Shown here: positions 52,128-59,968 of the stretch, in pieces
How positions within the stretch are numbered: position 1 is the first letter of the stretch
Layout: every line of letters begins with the position of its first letter
Origin: a virus
DNA: 60,895 bases
Direction: 5' to 3' (one strand)
IMG/VR virus record: IMGVR_UViG_3300012936_000012
Span: 1 to 60,895 of that record
Notes under the pieces: model-generated
Told to the model about the DNA's origin: nothing
The model's database searches: none
Seen by the model: the letters and a program-made list of their open reading frames with translations, nothing else
Program-made: the position numbers and the translations under genes

Positions 52128-54048
52128 TTTCCCAAATCAGCTCGGTGAATTAGTATATTTAAGATCATACGCAAGATGGCTTCCAGAAGAAAAAAGACGA
52201 GAAAATTGGTCTGAAACAGTAGATCGTGTATACAAATTTTTAATTAAGCCTCAAAATATTGAGGAAACCTTAAAACTAGAGCTAAAAGAAGCAATTTTGA
52301 AACAAGAAGTAATGCCTTCGATGAGAGCCTTGTGGTCTTCAGGGGTATTTGCTACAACGGATAATACTGCTATTTACAATTGCTCGTTTATGCCAATTGA
52401 TAACTTAAAATCGTTCTCTGAACTGATCTACATTTTAATGCAAGGAACAGGTGTTGGTTTTTCAGTAGAGAAGAAGTTTGTAGACAACTTGCCAACGGTT
52501 TCTCCTTCAGTAGAAGTAGAAGAAGAATTAACAATTTATCAAGTCCAAGACTCCTCTGAAGGTTGGGCAGATGCAGTTTATTTTGCAGTCACTTCTGCGT
52601 TTAGAGGACATGCATTTGAAGTAGACTATTCCTTAGTTCGACCAAGAGGGTCAATACTTAAGACAAAAGGTGGACGAGCAAGTGGTCCTGAGCCTTTGAT
52701 TGCTGCAATCAATTTTATCAGAGAAACAATTCGTAATGCTTCGGGTCGAAAGCTAACATCAATTGAGTGTCACGATATTTGTTGTTCTCTTGCAGAGGTG
52801 GTCGTTGTTGGCGGGGTAAGACGGTCTGCAATGATCTCATTTAGTGATCCAGACGACACAGAGATGAGGCACGCAAAAGATTGGAAGAAAGCTTCATTTC
52901 CTTTGCGTAGATATATGTCAAACAACTCCGCATATTTTGCAGAGAAACCACCCAAAGAGGTTTTTGATCGAGAATGGAAACAATTAGCTGAATCGGGTTC
53001 AGGGGAACGAGGGTTGTCAATTGATAACTGGTGGAAGAAAGCAGTTAGACCAAAAGGCGAGGTAAGGTCAAACCCTTGCCATGAAATTGGTCTAAGATAC
53101 AGAGAGGCCGTTGATCCATGGACAGGTGAAGGTGGAGGTGGGCAGTTTTGCAATTTATCTGCAGTAGTGGTGCGATCCGAGGACACAAGAACTAGCCTGC
53201 TTCGTAAAGTGGAGCTTGCAACATGGCTAGGGTGTATCCAAGCCACGTTTACTAATTTCCCCTACCTTCGACCAACTTGGACAGACTTATGTAAAGAAGA
53301 CCGTTTGATTGGTGTTGACTTGACGGGGCAGTGTGATAACCCAGAATTAATGAATAACCTCGACTTCTTGTCAAGATTGAATGTTAGAGCAGTAATGACC
53401 TCAAAGAAAGCGGCAGAGGTTCTAGGCATAAATGAGCCTGCGGCAGTGACTTGTGGTAAGCCAAGTGGGAATACTTCTCAAATGCTAGACTGTGCAAGCG
53501 GATTCCATCCCCGCTATAGTAAATACTACTTTAGACATATTCGAGTAAGTGCAGATGATCCATTGTCGGATTTGTTGAAAAGTCAAGGAGTACCCATGTT
53601 TAAAGAGGTCGGCCAACAGGATTTGCCTTCTGAGCAAGTAAAAACTTGGGTTGCTCGCTTCCCTGTCGAATCTCCCGAAGGATGTATGACCAGGGATGAT
53701 GAGACTTCTTTTGATCAAATGGACAGATATCTGAACATTATGAATACATGGTGTCGATATAAGGGACACAATCAGTCGGCAACTATCTATGTTAAGAATG
53801 ATGATTGGGATAAAGTAGGCCAATGGGTGTGGGATAACTTCGATGACATTATTGGTTTGTCGTTTCTTCCATATGATGGAGGTAAATATCAACTTGCTCC
53901 TTATGAGGAGATAACACAAGAGCAATACGAAGAGGAAATTAAAACTTTCCCGAATATTGACTATACTAAGCTAAGTGATTTTGAAGAATATGATATGGGG
54001 GAAGGTAGTTTTGAAATAGCTTGTACCGGTGGAGCTTGTGAATTGTGA
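52120..54048 (+). CDS. Class II (cobalamin-dependent) ribonucleotide reductase
   Basis: A 642-residue ribonucleoside-triphosphate reductase of the monomeric class II type. Visible features are V-M-P-S-M-R-A-L-W near residue 65, A-I-Y-N-C-S-F near residue 85 (redox Cys), S-N-P-C-H-E-I-G-L near residue 317, G-Q-F-C-N-L-S, and a C-terminal redox pair C-T-G-G-A-C-E-L. It would make deoxynucleotides from ribonucleotides without oxygen, using adenosylcobalamin from the host. Two in-frame ATGs (52117, 52120) follow GGAG; 52120 has the better spacing. It overlaps the preceding gene by 8 bases. Confidence 0.88.
   Translation: MSDFPNQLGELVYLRSYARWLPEEKRRENWSETVDRVYKFLIKPQNIEETLKLELKEAILKQEVMPSMRALWSSGVFATTDNTAIYNCSFMPIDNLKSFSELIYILMQGTGVGFSVEKKFVDNLPTVSPSVEVEEELTIYQVQDSSEGWADAVYFAVTSAFRGHAFEVDYSLVRPRGSILKTKGGRASGPEPLIAAINFIRETIRNASGRKLTSIECHDICCSLAEVVVVGGVRRSAMISFSDPDDTEMRHAKDWKKASFPLRRYMSNNSAYFAEKPPKEVFDREWKQLAESGSGERGLSIDNWWKKAVRPKGEVRSNPCHEIGLRYREAVDPWTGEGGGGQFCNLSAVVVRSEDTRTSLLRKVELATWLGCIQATFTNFPYLRPTWTDLCKEDRLIGVDLTGQCDNPELMNNLDFLSRLNVRAVMTSKKAAEVLGINEPAAVTCGKPSGNTSQMLDCASGFHPRYSKYYFRHIRVSADDPLSDLLKSQGVPMFKEVGQQDLPSEQVKTWVARFPVESPEGCMTRDDETSFDQMDRYLNIMNTWCRYKGHNQSATIYVKNDDWDKVGQWVWDNFDDIIGLSFLPYDGGKYQLAPYEEITQEQYEEEIKTFPNIDYTKLSDFEEYDMGEGSFEIACTGGACEL
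53572..53584 (-). repeat. Copy of 13-bp word GACTTTTCAACAA (minus strand)
   Basis: Exact copy inside the ribonucleotide reductase gene; the + strand reads Leu-Leu-Lys-Ser-Gln. Confidence 0.7.
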
Positions 54049-54091
54049 TAAAATCAAACACGTTTCTAATCAATGCGTGTGAGATATAAAA

Positions 54092-55519
54092 ATGGCTAAA
54101 AAATGGCTAAAGAAAAAAGATGCTATTAAAGCTTTAGGGTTAACAGGCCCTCAACTCAGATATAGATCTGAAGTTAAGGGAGACATAAAGAGAAGAAAAA
54201 AAGACGGAGTTATTGAGTACAGGGTTCAAGATCTTGTAGAGGAATCAATCGAAGAGACTCCTGAGCCTTTTTTCTTTGATGAAGATGCAAGTGGTTATCA
54301 TTATGATCCAAGTGCAGAACAATACCTTTTCTTTAATTTACCAGATCAACCACCTGTAGTAAGAGTAAGTCGCCAAAAGATTGAGTCTTTAATAAAAGAC
54401 TATTCAAATGAAACGGGAGGTCTTACAGTAAATCAAATTGCAGGTAAATATAAGCTCAGTCGGCCTTCAGTGCAGAGAATCTTGTCATACATGGGTAAGA
54501 CACATGATTCCTCTCCATTTACAAACGAGAAGCTCCAGGAATACTCAGAAGACGATCTAGTTGCAGATTTACTTAGATCAAAAGAACAAAGAGTCTTAGT
54601 TAAAGCTCAACAAAAAAGACTTACACTGTCTCAAAAAAAACTAGACGACATATATTTGGTCAAAGAGTTTGTAAATGAAGTAGCAGACAAAATAAAAACC
54701 GTATCGCTTCCAAAATTGAGTTCTAAGGCCATTAAAAACAAAAAAGGCACATACACTGCAGTGATTGGCTTAACTGACCTCCACATAGGAAAGAGAGGCA
54801 TTGACGGCTTCAATAGTCAGGTAGCATCAAATAGGGCGTTAAAAACGACATCGATAGCTAGAGAAAAAGCATTAAGTATGTGGGGAGTTCCTGATCAATG
54901 GGTTATTACATGTGGAAGCGATATGCTACATGTAGATAACTATCGAGGAACAACTGAGCGAGGAACTCCAATGGATACAGATACCGATCCCGTTTCTATG
55001 CTTGCAATTGCATACGCAACAATGGAAACAATTATTGAACAATTGAAGCAAACCGCACCTGTTAAGGTGGTAGCTATATCGGGTAATCACGATAGGCTTC
55101 TTTCTTCAGTTTTGGGAATGATGTTGTCAGCTAGGTACACAAGTGAAGATTCTGTTTCTATTATTGATGGATCAAAAGGTAGTTCATATATTCGATATGG
55201 AAAAACACTTTTAGGATTTAATCATGGGGACACTATCAAACATGAGAAGTTGCCAAATATTATGGCAGGAGAAAGACCTAAAGATTGGGGTGAATGCCAA
55301 GGTAATTGGGAATGGTTTACTGGCCACTTTCATTGTTTAACTTTAAAAGTACATGAGTACAATGGCTGTCGCGTATGGGTCATGCCTGCTTTATCTGGCA
55401 CAGACAGGTGGCATAAGCTTATGGGGTACAATCTTAATCGAAACCAATTAGCAATATTTAAAGTAGAACCAAACAATGGGGTTTGCGCTTTAGAGTTGAT
55501 CCAAGGAAAAGAGAAATAA
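54092..55519 (+). CDS. Calcineurin-like metallophosphoesterase with N-terminal HTH
   Basis: A 475-residue protein. The phosphoesterase domain shows D-L-H-I-G (near residue 230), G-S-D near residue 274, G-N-H-D (about residues 330-333), H-G-D (about residues 380-382) and G-H-F-H (about residues 411-414), the two-metal pattern of calcineurin/Mre11-like enzymes. The first 170 residues contain two helix-turn-helix-like segments (G-L-T-V-N-Q-I-A-G-K-Y-K-L-S near residue 110). It could act on DNA or nucleotides. The ATG has only a weak ribosome binding site, and the gap upstream holds a short inverted repeat CACG ... CGTG. Confidence 0.8.
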   Translation: MAKKWLKKKDAIKALGLTGPQLRYRSEVKGDIKRRKKDGVIEYRVQDLVEESIEETPEPFFFDEDASGYHYDPSAEQYLFFNLPDQPPVVRVSRQKIESLIKDYSNETGGLTVNQIAGKYKLSRPSVQRILSYMGKTHDSSPFTNEKLQEYSEDDLVADLLRSKEQRVLVKAQQKRLTLSQKKLDDIYLVKEFVNEVADKIKTVSLPKLSSKAIKNKKGTYTAVIGLTDLHIGKRGIDGFNSQVASNRALKTTSIAREKALSMWGVPDQWVITCGSDMLHVDNYRGTTERGTPMDTDTDPVSMLAIAYATMETIIEQLKQTAPVKVVAISGNHDRLLSSVLGMMLSARYTSEDSVSIIDGSKGSSYIRYGKTLLGFNHGDTIKHEKLPNIMAGERPKDWGECQGNWEWFTGHFHCLTLKVHEYNGCRVWVMPALSGTDRWHKLMGYNLNRNQLAIFKVEPNNGVCALELIQGKEK

Positions 55520-56205
55520 TGAGAGTAGATATTTATGATGACAATATTGGTTGTGTTGAATTAATTGATTTCATGGGAGATGACCAACGGGCGGTGGCAA
55601 GTGCAAGGGTATCTTTAGCAAAAGATACTGAGACACTAGATCGTGATATGAATGAAAGAGACTTGAAGTTGATGCGTTTCTTAATTAGAGAGTATCACAC
55701 TTCTCCTTTTGAACATTCAACGGCAACGATGCGCATAGTTTGTCCTTTATTCTGTAGATCTCAAATTATGCGGCACAGGACATTTTCATTTAATGAAGTC
55801 AGTAGAAGGTATACTTCAGAGGATCTCAGATTTTATGTTCCAACTTTATTAAGAAAACAAGCCCAAAAAAATCTTCAGTGTTCAACAAACGAAGAGGTAG
55901 AAGATCCATCTCTTTATGATCTTTATGTGCAAAACACAAATTATGCTCTAGCTAACTATAATAAGTTGATTGAAGGAGGGGTGAGTCGAGAGCAGGCAAG
56001 AATGATTTTACCGCAGTCTATGTACACAACCTTTTGGATGACTGGCAATTTATTGAATTGGGTAAAATTTTTAAAATTAAGATTAGATGAACACACTCAA
56101 CATGAAACTAGGTCTGTTGCAAAAGGGGTTTATATGTGTTTGGCAAACGTATTTCCTTTAACAATGAGTGAGATGTTGAAAAGTCAAAAAGGAGTTATTT
56201 TATGA
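55519..56205 (+). CDS. thyX: Flavin-dependent thymidylate synthase ThyX
   Basis: A 228-residue ThyX converting dUMP to dTMP with FAD and methylenetetrahydrofolate. The signature R-H-R-T-F-S-F-N-E-V-S-R-R is at residues 85-97. The C-terminal H-E-T-R near residue 206 and the Q-A-R-M-I-L-P near residue 167 also fit. ATG 55519 overlaps the phosphoesterase stop (TAATG); an upstream in-frame start at 55483 lies inside that gene. With RNR and deoxynucleoside kinase it gives the phage its own dNTP supply. Confidence 0.95.
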   Translation: MRVDIYDDNIGCVELIDFMGDDQRAVASARVSLAKDTETLDRDMNERDLKLMRFLIREYHTSPFEHSTATMRIVCPLFCRSQIMRHRTFSFNEVSRRYTSEDLRFYVPTLLRKQAQKNLQCSTNEEVEDPSLYDLYVQNTNYALANYNKLIEGGVSREQARMILPQSMYTTFWMTGNLLNWVKFLKLRLDEHTQHETRSVAKGVYMCLANVFPLTMSEMLKSQKGVIL

Positions 56206-56414
56206 TGACTCGTATAAAACTAAAAGCTAAAAACATGAATGTAAAATTCAAGGAGTTAGCAGATCTCGCAGGGATTTCTTATACTTATACTGTTCAGATT
56301 TTGGCAGGAAAGCGAAGACCGAGTGTTGAAGTAGCAAAGAAGTTAGCAGTAGCTTTTAATAAAATTGTGGGTAAAGAAGAAGTATTTGCAAAAGATTTCA
56401 ATCCTAAATCATAG
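56202..56414 (+). CDS. Small Cro/XRE-family helix-turn-helix regulator
   Basis: A 70-residue protein with an XRE HTH: K-F-K-E-L-A-D-L-A-G-I-S-Y-T-Y-T near residues 15-30, followed by R-R-P-S-V-E-V-A-K-K-L-A. It starts in ATGATG after AAAAAGGAG and overlaps the ThyX stop. It likely binds DNA as a dimer and regulates phage genes. The 51 bases after it contain the leader of the PhoH-like gene. Confidence 0.78.
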   Translation: MMTRIKLKAKNMNVKFKELADLAGISYTYTVQILAGKRRPSVEVAKKLAVAFNKIVGKEEVFAKDFNPKS

Positions 56415-56465
56415 TTAAACTGAGTTTTGATAACATCAAGTGTACATACAAACAATGGAGGCTGT

Positions 56466-57356
56466 ATGCTTGAGTTAAAAACTATAGAGTGCAGTAAAAA
56501 AACTGTAGATCAACTCCACAGGGTAGGCTCTTTAGATATTGAAGACTATTCTCTTGACCCAAATTCTAATTATTTTCTTTTCAAAGGAGAAGACGGCTCA
56601 TCGGGTATCGCATGTGCAAATGGAGATTACTTAAAACGTGTGAATATGAAAGGTGTCTCTTTTTCTGGAATGAAACCCAAAGATATAACGCAGTCTTGTT
56701 TTTTTCATGCATTGAAAAACTACGATCTTGTTGTTGGATTAGGGGCGGCAGGTACAGGTAAGACCTCGCTTTCTTTAGCATATGCATTGCATCAGCTTTT
56801 TAGAAAAGATATGAATATCGTTTTGTGTAAGCCCACGATTTTTGTGGGGCAGAAAAGTAATGCAATTGGTGCAATACCTGGAGACCACAGAGAAAAACTT
56901 GCAGGATACATTGATTCATATCTAGTTAGCATGAGAAAGATATTGGGAGATTCTGCAGAGCATCATTTATATCAAATGGAAGAAGAAGGAAAACTGCAAT
57001 TTCAACCTTTGGAGTTAATTCGGGGTATGCATTTTGAAGATACAGTTTTGATCATTGATGAAGCACAAAATTGTTCTCCACATGAATTAATGTCAATTAT
57101 TTCTAGGGTTGGTGAAAACTCGACTTGTATTGTCCTAGGAGATCCTTCTCAAATAGATTCTGGTTCTCGATGGAAGGAAACAGGGTTGTTTGTGTTAACA
57201 TGCAGTGATGCTTTTTTTGATAGTGAGTTTTCAATAGGCATCAAGCTTACTGGGCAATACCGGGGGCCGATGGCTACTTTGGCTTCAAATGTATTGAAGG
57301 AGCTACAGGAAGTTGAAGACAGATTTATAGATTCGGATACACTTAATTATGAATGA
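56466..57356 (+). CDS. phoH: PhoH-like ATPase
   Basis: A 296-residue P-loop protein. Walker A is G-A-A-G-T-G-K-T (93-100), followed by the PhoH hallmark C-K-P-T-I-F-V-G-Q, then the Walker B V-L-I-I-D-E-A-Q-N near residue 197, and D-P-S-Q-I-D near residue 231. PhoH-like genes are common in marine phages; their exact role is not settled but RNA helicase or stress-linked functions are reported. ATG 56466 behind TGGAGG is preferred to an upstream GTG. Confidence 0.9.
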   Translation: MLELKTIECSKKTVDQLHRVGSLDIEDYSLDPNSNYFLFKGEDGSSGIACANGDYLKRVNMKGVSFSGMKPKDITQSCFFHALKNYDLVVGLGAAGTGKTSLSLAYALHQLFRKDMNIVLCKPTIFVGQKSNAIGAIPGDHREKLAGYIDSYLVSMRKILGDSAEHHLYQMEEEGKLQFQPLELIRGMHFEDTVLIIDEAQNCSPHELMSIISRVGENSTCIVLGDPSQIDSGSRWKETGLFVLTCSDAFFDSEFSIGIKLTGQYRGPMATLASNVLKELQEVEDRFIDSDTLNYE

Positions 57357-57537
57357 TAAAATAGGCGAAATTGTTGAAGTGGTATTAGAGGGTAATAGAT
57401 TCCCTGCTGTTATTGTTGGTGTCTTTAAACACACATATGGAGTGCAATGTTTGTTTTATGATAACTATTACTTAATTCCTCATTCCTTTGTATCTTTTGT
57501 CAACATAAATAAACATTATTATGTCCCACACGATTAA
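57349..57537 (+). CDS. Small hypothetical protein, last gene of the + strand block
   Basis: A 62-residue beta-rich protein with V-V-L-E-G-N-R-F-P-A-V-I-V near residue 11 and a Tyr-rich end. It overlaps the PhoH stop. No family recognised. It is the last rightward gene before the convergent minus-strand block. Confidence 0.58.
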   Translation: MNDKIGEIVEVVLEGNRFPAVIVGVFKHTYGVQCLFYDNYYLIPHSFVSFVNINKHYYVPHD

Positions 57538-57568
57538 AAGTTGTTGAAAAGACTTTTTTTATTTTTTT
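57536..57568 (+). terminator. Weak candidate terminator between convergent genes
   Basis: A 6-bp A/T-rich stem (AAAAGT with ACTTTT), loop containing a copy of the repeated 13-bp word, then T-runs of seven and seven separated by A. It directly follows the last + strand gene. Confidence 0.4.
57541..57553 (-). repeat. One-mismatch copy of 13-bp word (GTCTTTTCAACAA, minus strand)
   Basis: Located between the convergent gene ends, within the possible hairpin. Confidence 0.65.
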
Positions 57569-57801
57569 CGATAATGAAGTCCAAGTGCTTCTTTAAGTAT
57601 ATCTTCTTTATCTCTTGATATGTCTATATCAATAAAAAACTCAGAAAGGTTAATTCCAATTTCTGCTGCTTCAACTTGTATTTTTAGTTGTGCAGCAAAA
57701 GGTTGTCTTCCATCATAAATTTTGTTTAAAGAAGACCGAAGATATATCTCTAAATATTCTCCGTTTGTTGCACTAGAAACACTAGGTGTTGCCCAGTTTA
57801 C
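57559..57801 (-). CDS. Frame-shifted continuation of the W-x-T-P repeat protein
   Basis: Just downstream (on the - strand) of the stop of the long W-x-T-P frame, the -1 frame is open for 80 more codons and begins V-N-W-A-T-P, a further copy of the same repeat. It then reads as a normal acidic helical protein (E-Y-L-E-I-Y-L-R-S-S-L, then A-L-G-L-H-Y-R-K-K) and stops at 57559-57561. The junction is a tract of ten A (57802-57811 on the + strand as T) followed by G. This gives A-AAA-AAG in the upstream frame, the classic -1 slippery heptamer, right before the stop. Programmed shift, transcript slippage, phase variation or a sequencing error at the homopolymer are all possible. Confidence 0.62.
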   Translation of the reverse strand, partial: VNWATPSVSSATNGEYLEIYLRSSLNKIYDGRQPFAAQLKIQVEAAEIGINLSEFFIDIDISRDKEDILKEALGLHYRKK

Positions 57802-59474
57802 TTTTTTTTTTCAACTTGTGTTGGTAAATCAGACTCTAACCCCTTCAACGATCTGCCACTTGAGCCTTTGTAATCCCTTGTTTGAGGGGTTGCCCAAGGT
57901 TTTTTGGGGTAGGCTTCTTCGTTGATAACTTGATTATTTATTCCTTGTTGCTTTGAATTTGGACCTCTTTTTTTAAAATCTGAAGCGGTTGGAGTAGCCC
58001 ATCTTTGAGTTTTTTTCTCTTCTATCTCTGCTTCTAATAACAAGTTTGATGATGCTCTTGCTCCTGAGGGCCTATACGCCGGTCCACTTTGATTCCAAAT
58101 CGTTCCATCTGCATTATACAGTTTGTTCGTATTCTCAGAAGGAGTATGAACTCTAGGTGTAGACCAATTTTTTAGCTCTTGTTCACTTGGTACTTTTGCA
58201 GAAGGATTCTGTTGAAAGTAAAAATTTAATTTTTTAGCAACTTCTACTTTATAAGGGTCTACCTGCTCTTGTAAAGTATGAGGAGCAGTCCTACCTCTTC
58301 TACCTCCTCCAGTTAAGTTTTTTATCATTGAGTCAACAGATCTGTTTTCTATTGTTGTCATTGTTGTCGGAGTTGACCAATTGTTTCCACATGATTCTGA
58401 TTGCTTTTGTTGCCGTTCCTGGAACAACTCCATTTCCGAGCATTCTGAGTTCATCTGTTCTATTGTCAGTACGTGTGTACAATTCGGAGATGTCCACCCC
58501 ACAGGTACACCCATCAAGGTCTCCACCCAACGAGGATTCAATCTCCCCACATACGACCCCATGTGAGCTTGATCCGGCAGTAGGTTTCGTGGGTTCTTTT
58601 CTTGACTGTGTTTGGGGTACTTCCCCTTCCAATCCCGACTTGCCGGTGTGGCCCATGACTGTTCTTGGGGGTTCCCACGAGTATTGACCAACTCCTCTTG
58701 CTGCGGGGTAAGCAACCCATCTTTCATTTGGCAAACCTGGTTGTCTAGTCTGAACTGCCACTCCTTCTTGAACTTCCCCTCTTTTGTCAACACGTTCGGC
58801 TCTCCATAATTGCTCATCGTTGATCTCGGAGTCCCCCAAGATAGGTCTGAATCCTCTAGAGAGTTTTGAAGTAATAAAGTCTCTTCCTTGCTTGTTGAGT
58901 CTTGAATTGACACCAAGTATAAAGACTCGTTTTCGTTGATGGGGCGCACCGACTTCACTCGCTGAGAATACGCCTGCCGTTGCTTCGTAACCCAATCTTT
59001 CCAACTCTTTGAGGACATGGTGCAGAACACTTGTTCCTTCTGGGTCAGCCCATGTGTTTCCTTTGAGCTTTGAGCTGATGATTCCTTCAACGTTTTCAAA
59101 GAAAACAATGGGAGGTCTTCCCAACTGTTTGATTCCTTCAACGATGTACGGCCACAGGTGTCTTGGGTCTTCACTTCCATCCCTTCTTCCTGCTTGACTA
59201 AATGGCTGACAAGGGAAGCCTCCACTGAGGATATCCACTTTTCCATTAAAGAGTCCCCAATTGAAGGTTTTAAGATTCGTCCAAATAGGAGCGACATCAA
59301 TCCACCCTTTTTCCATCTTAGCAACCAAGTTTTGGCAGACGAAGGTTTCGATCTCCACATAAGTGACTGTTCGGATAGGCAAGCCAGCTCGTTTAAATCC
59401 GAGGTCAATTCCTCCGTATCCGGAGCAGAGGGAGATATGGGTGAGTTCGGAAGGTTTTTTGGTAATATCCACAT
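57798..59474 (-). CDS. W-x-T-P repeat protein overlapping the methyltransferase gene
   Basis: A 558-residue frame that starts at an ATG four bases inside the methyltransferase start and contains that whole gene in a different frame on the same strand. From residue about 210 on it contains six W-x-T-P repeats (W-G-T-P, W-A-T-P-A-S-R-D-W-K-G, W-S-T-P twice, W-A-T-P-T-A-S-D-F-K, W-A-T-P-Q-T-R-D-Y-K-G) and L-N-P-R-W-V-E-T-L-M-G-V-P-V-G-W-T near residue 320. I recall similar repeat proteins annotated next to phage Dcm genes. The last 178 residues lie beyond the methyltransferase and are protein-like, so at least that part is coding. Whether the N-terminal overlapped part is translated from its own ATG is unknown. 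Function unknown. Confidence 0.6.
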   Translation of the reverse strand: MWILPKNLPNSPISPSAPDTEELTSDLNELACLSEQSLMWRSKPSSAKTWLLRWKKGGLMSLLFGRILKPSIGDSLMEKWISSVEASLVSHLVKQEEGMEVKTQDTCGRTSLKESNSWEDLPLFSLKTLKESSAQSSKETHGLTQKEQVFCTMSSKSWKDWVTKQRQAYSQRVKSVRPINENESLYLVSIQDSTSKEETLLLQNSLEDSDLSWGTPRSTMSNYGEPNVLTKEGKFKKEWQFRLDNQVCQMKDGLLTPQQEELVNTRGNPQEQSWATPASRDWKGKYPKHSQEKNPRNLLPDQAHMGSYVGRLNPRWVETLMGVPVGWTSPNCTHVLTIEQMNSECSEMELFQERQQKQSESCGNNWSTPTTMTTIENRSVDSMIKNLTGGGRRGRTAPHTLQEQVDPYKVEVAKKLNFYFQQNPSAKVPSEQELKNWSTPRVHTPSENTNKLYNADGTIWNQSGPAYRPSGARASSNLLLEAEIEEKKTQRWATPTASDFKKRGPNSKQQGINNQVINEEAYPKKPWATPQTRDYKGSSGRSLKGLESDLPTQVEKKK

Positions 59475-59478
59475 TCAT
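58333..59478 (-). CDS. C5-cytosine DNA methyltransferase (Dcm family)
   Basis: A 381-residue DNA methyltransferase that adds methyl to cytosine C5. Motif I is L-C-S-G-Y-G-G-I-D-L (17-26), motif IV G-G-F-P-C-Q-P-F-S with catalytic Cys90, motif VI F-E-N-V-E-G (127-132), motif VIII Q-R-K-R-V-F-I-L-G (181-189), and motif IX-X R-M-L-G-N-G-V-V-P near residue 348. The variable target-recognition region spans about residues 190-340. AAAGGA precedes the ATG. Modification could protect phage DNA from restriction or adjust gene expression. No restriction endonuclease gene is visible. Confidence 0.93.
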   Translation of the reverse strand: MNVDITKKPSELTHISLCSGYGGIDLGFKRAGLPIRTVTYVEIETFVCQNLVAKMEKGWIDVAPIWTNLKTFNWGLFNGKVDILSGGFPCQPFSQAGRRDGSEDPRHLWPYIVEGIKQLGRPPIVFFENVEGIISSKLKGNTWADPEGTSVLHHVLKELERLGYEATAGVFSASEVGAPHQRKRVFILGVNSRLNKQGRDFITSKLSRGFRPILGDSEINDEQLWRAERVDKRGEVQEGVAVQTRQPGLPNERWVAYPAARGVGQYSWEPPRTVMGHTGKSGLEGEVPQTQSRKEPTKPTAGSSSHGVVCGEIESSLGGDLDGCTCGVDISELYTRTDNRTDELRMLGNGVVPGTATKAIRIMWKQLVNSDNNDNNRKQIC

Positions 59479-59488
59479 TGTAGTCCTT

Positions 59489-59968
59489 TCATGTAGTTTG
59501 TCTTAAGCGTTTTCTTGCTCTATATAAGCGTACTTTGTACGCAGATTCGGAAACCCCGATTTCTTTTGATGCTTTCTCAGCTTTGATGCCTTTAACAGCA
59601 TTAACAATTACATCTTTATCAAAATCATTAAGTTTATTAAAATTATCTATAACAGTATTAAGTTCGGTTTTGTCAATAAATTTCTTTTCTGGTGTTGAGT
59701 AATCAATTAGTTCTAGGTCGAAAAAGCGTGTTATTTGCTTATCTCTGTACGTATCTCTTCGTAGTTTTTCATTGCATAGGTTTTTTGCTATTTTATATAT
59801 CCAAGTACTTAATTTACACTTTTTTTTAAATTTATGAACATTTGCTAAAGCTAATACAAATACATCCTGTGTAAATTCTTCAGAAGTAAATCGATCATAA
59901 TACGGAGTAAAGATTGCCATGATTTTGTATTTTAGTTTTGGATACAAGGCTTCAATTTCTTTCTTCAC
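59489..59968 (-). CDS. ECF-type sigma factor
   Basis: A 159-residue sigma factor with the two ECF domains: sigma2 at residues 8-70 (F-T-Q-D-V-F-V-L-A-L-A-N-V, then T-W-I-Y-K-I-A-K-N) and sigma4 at residues 105-155 (V-I-V-N-A-V-K-G-I-K-A-E-K-A and S-E-S-A-Y-K-V-R-L-Y-R-A-R). The start is GTG 59968, 7 bases behind AAGGA. It would redirect host RNA polymerase to phage promoters of a new specificity. It overlaps the kinase gene by 17 bases and precedes the methyltransferase, so the three form a leftward operon. A phage-encoded ECF factor is uncommon. Confidence 0.82.
   Translation of the reverse strand: MKKEIEALYPKLKYKIMAIFTPYYDRFTSEEFTQDVFVLALANVHKFKKKCKLSTWIYKIAKNLCNEKLRRDTYRDKQITRFFDLELIDYSTPEKKFIDKTELNTVIDNFNKLNDFDKDVIVNAVKGIKAEKASKEIGVSESAYKVRLYRARKRLRQTT

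Noticed and set aside
52770-53246. 158-codon minus-strand open frame inside the ribonucleotide reductase gene
   Set aside because: It is a shadow of a well-supported conserved gene, with no ribosome binding site and no family features.
53485-53925. 146-codon minus-strand open frame inside the ribonucleotide reductase gene
   Set aside because: Antisense shadow of conserved catalytic-domain sequence; composition is not protein-like.
54050-54091. Short inverted repeat CACG ... CGTG before the phosphoesterase gene as a terminator
   Set aside because: The arms are only four bases and no T-run follows.
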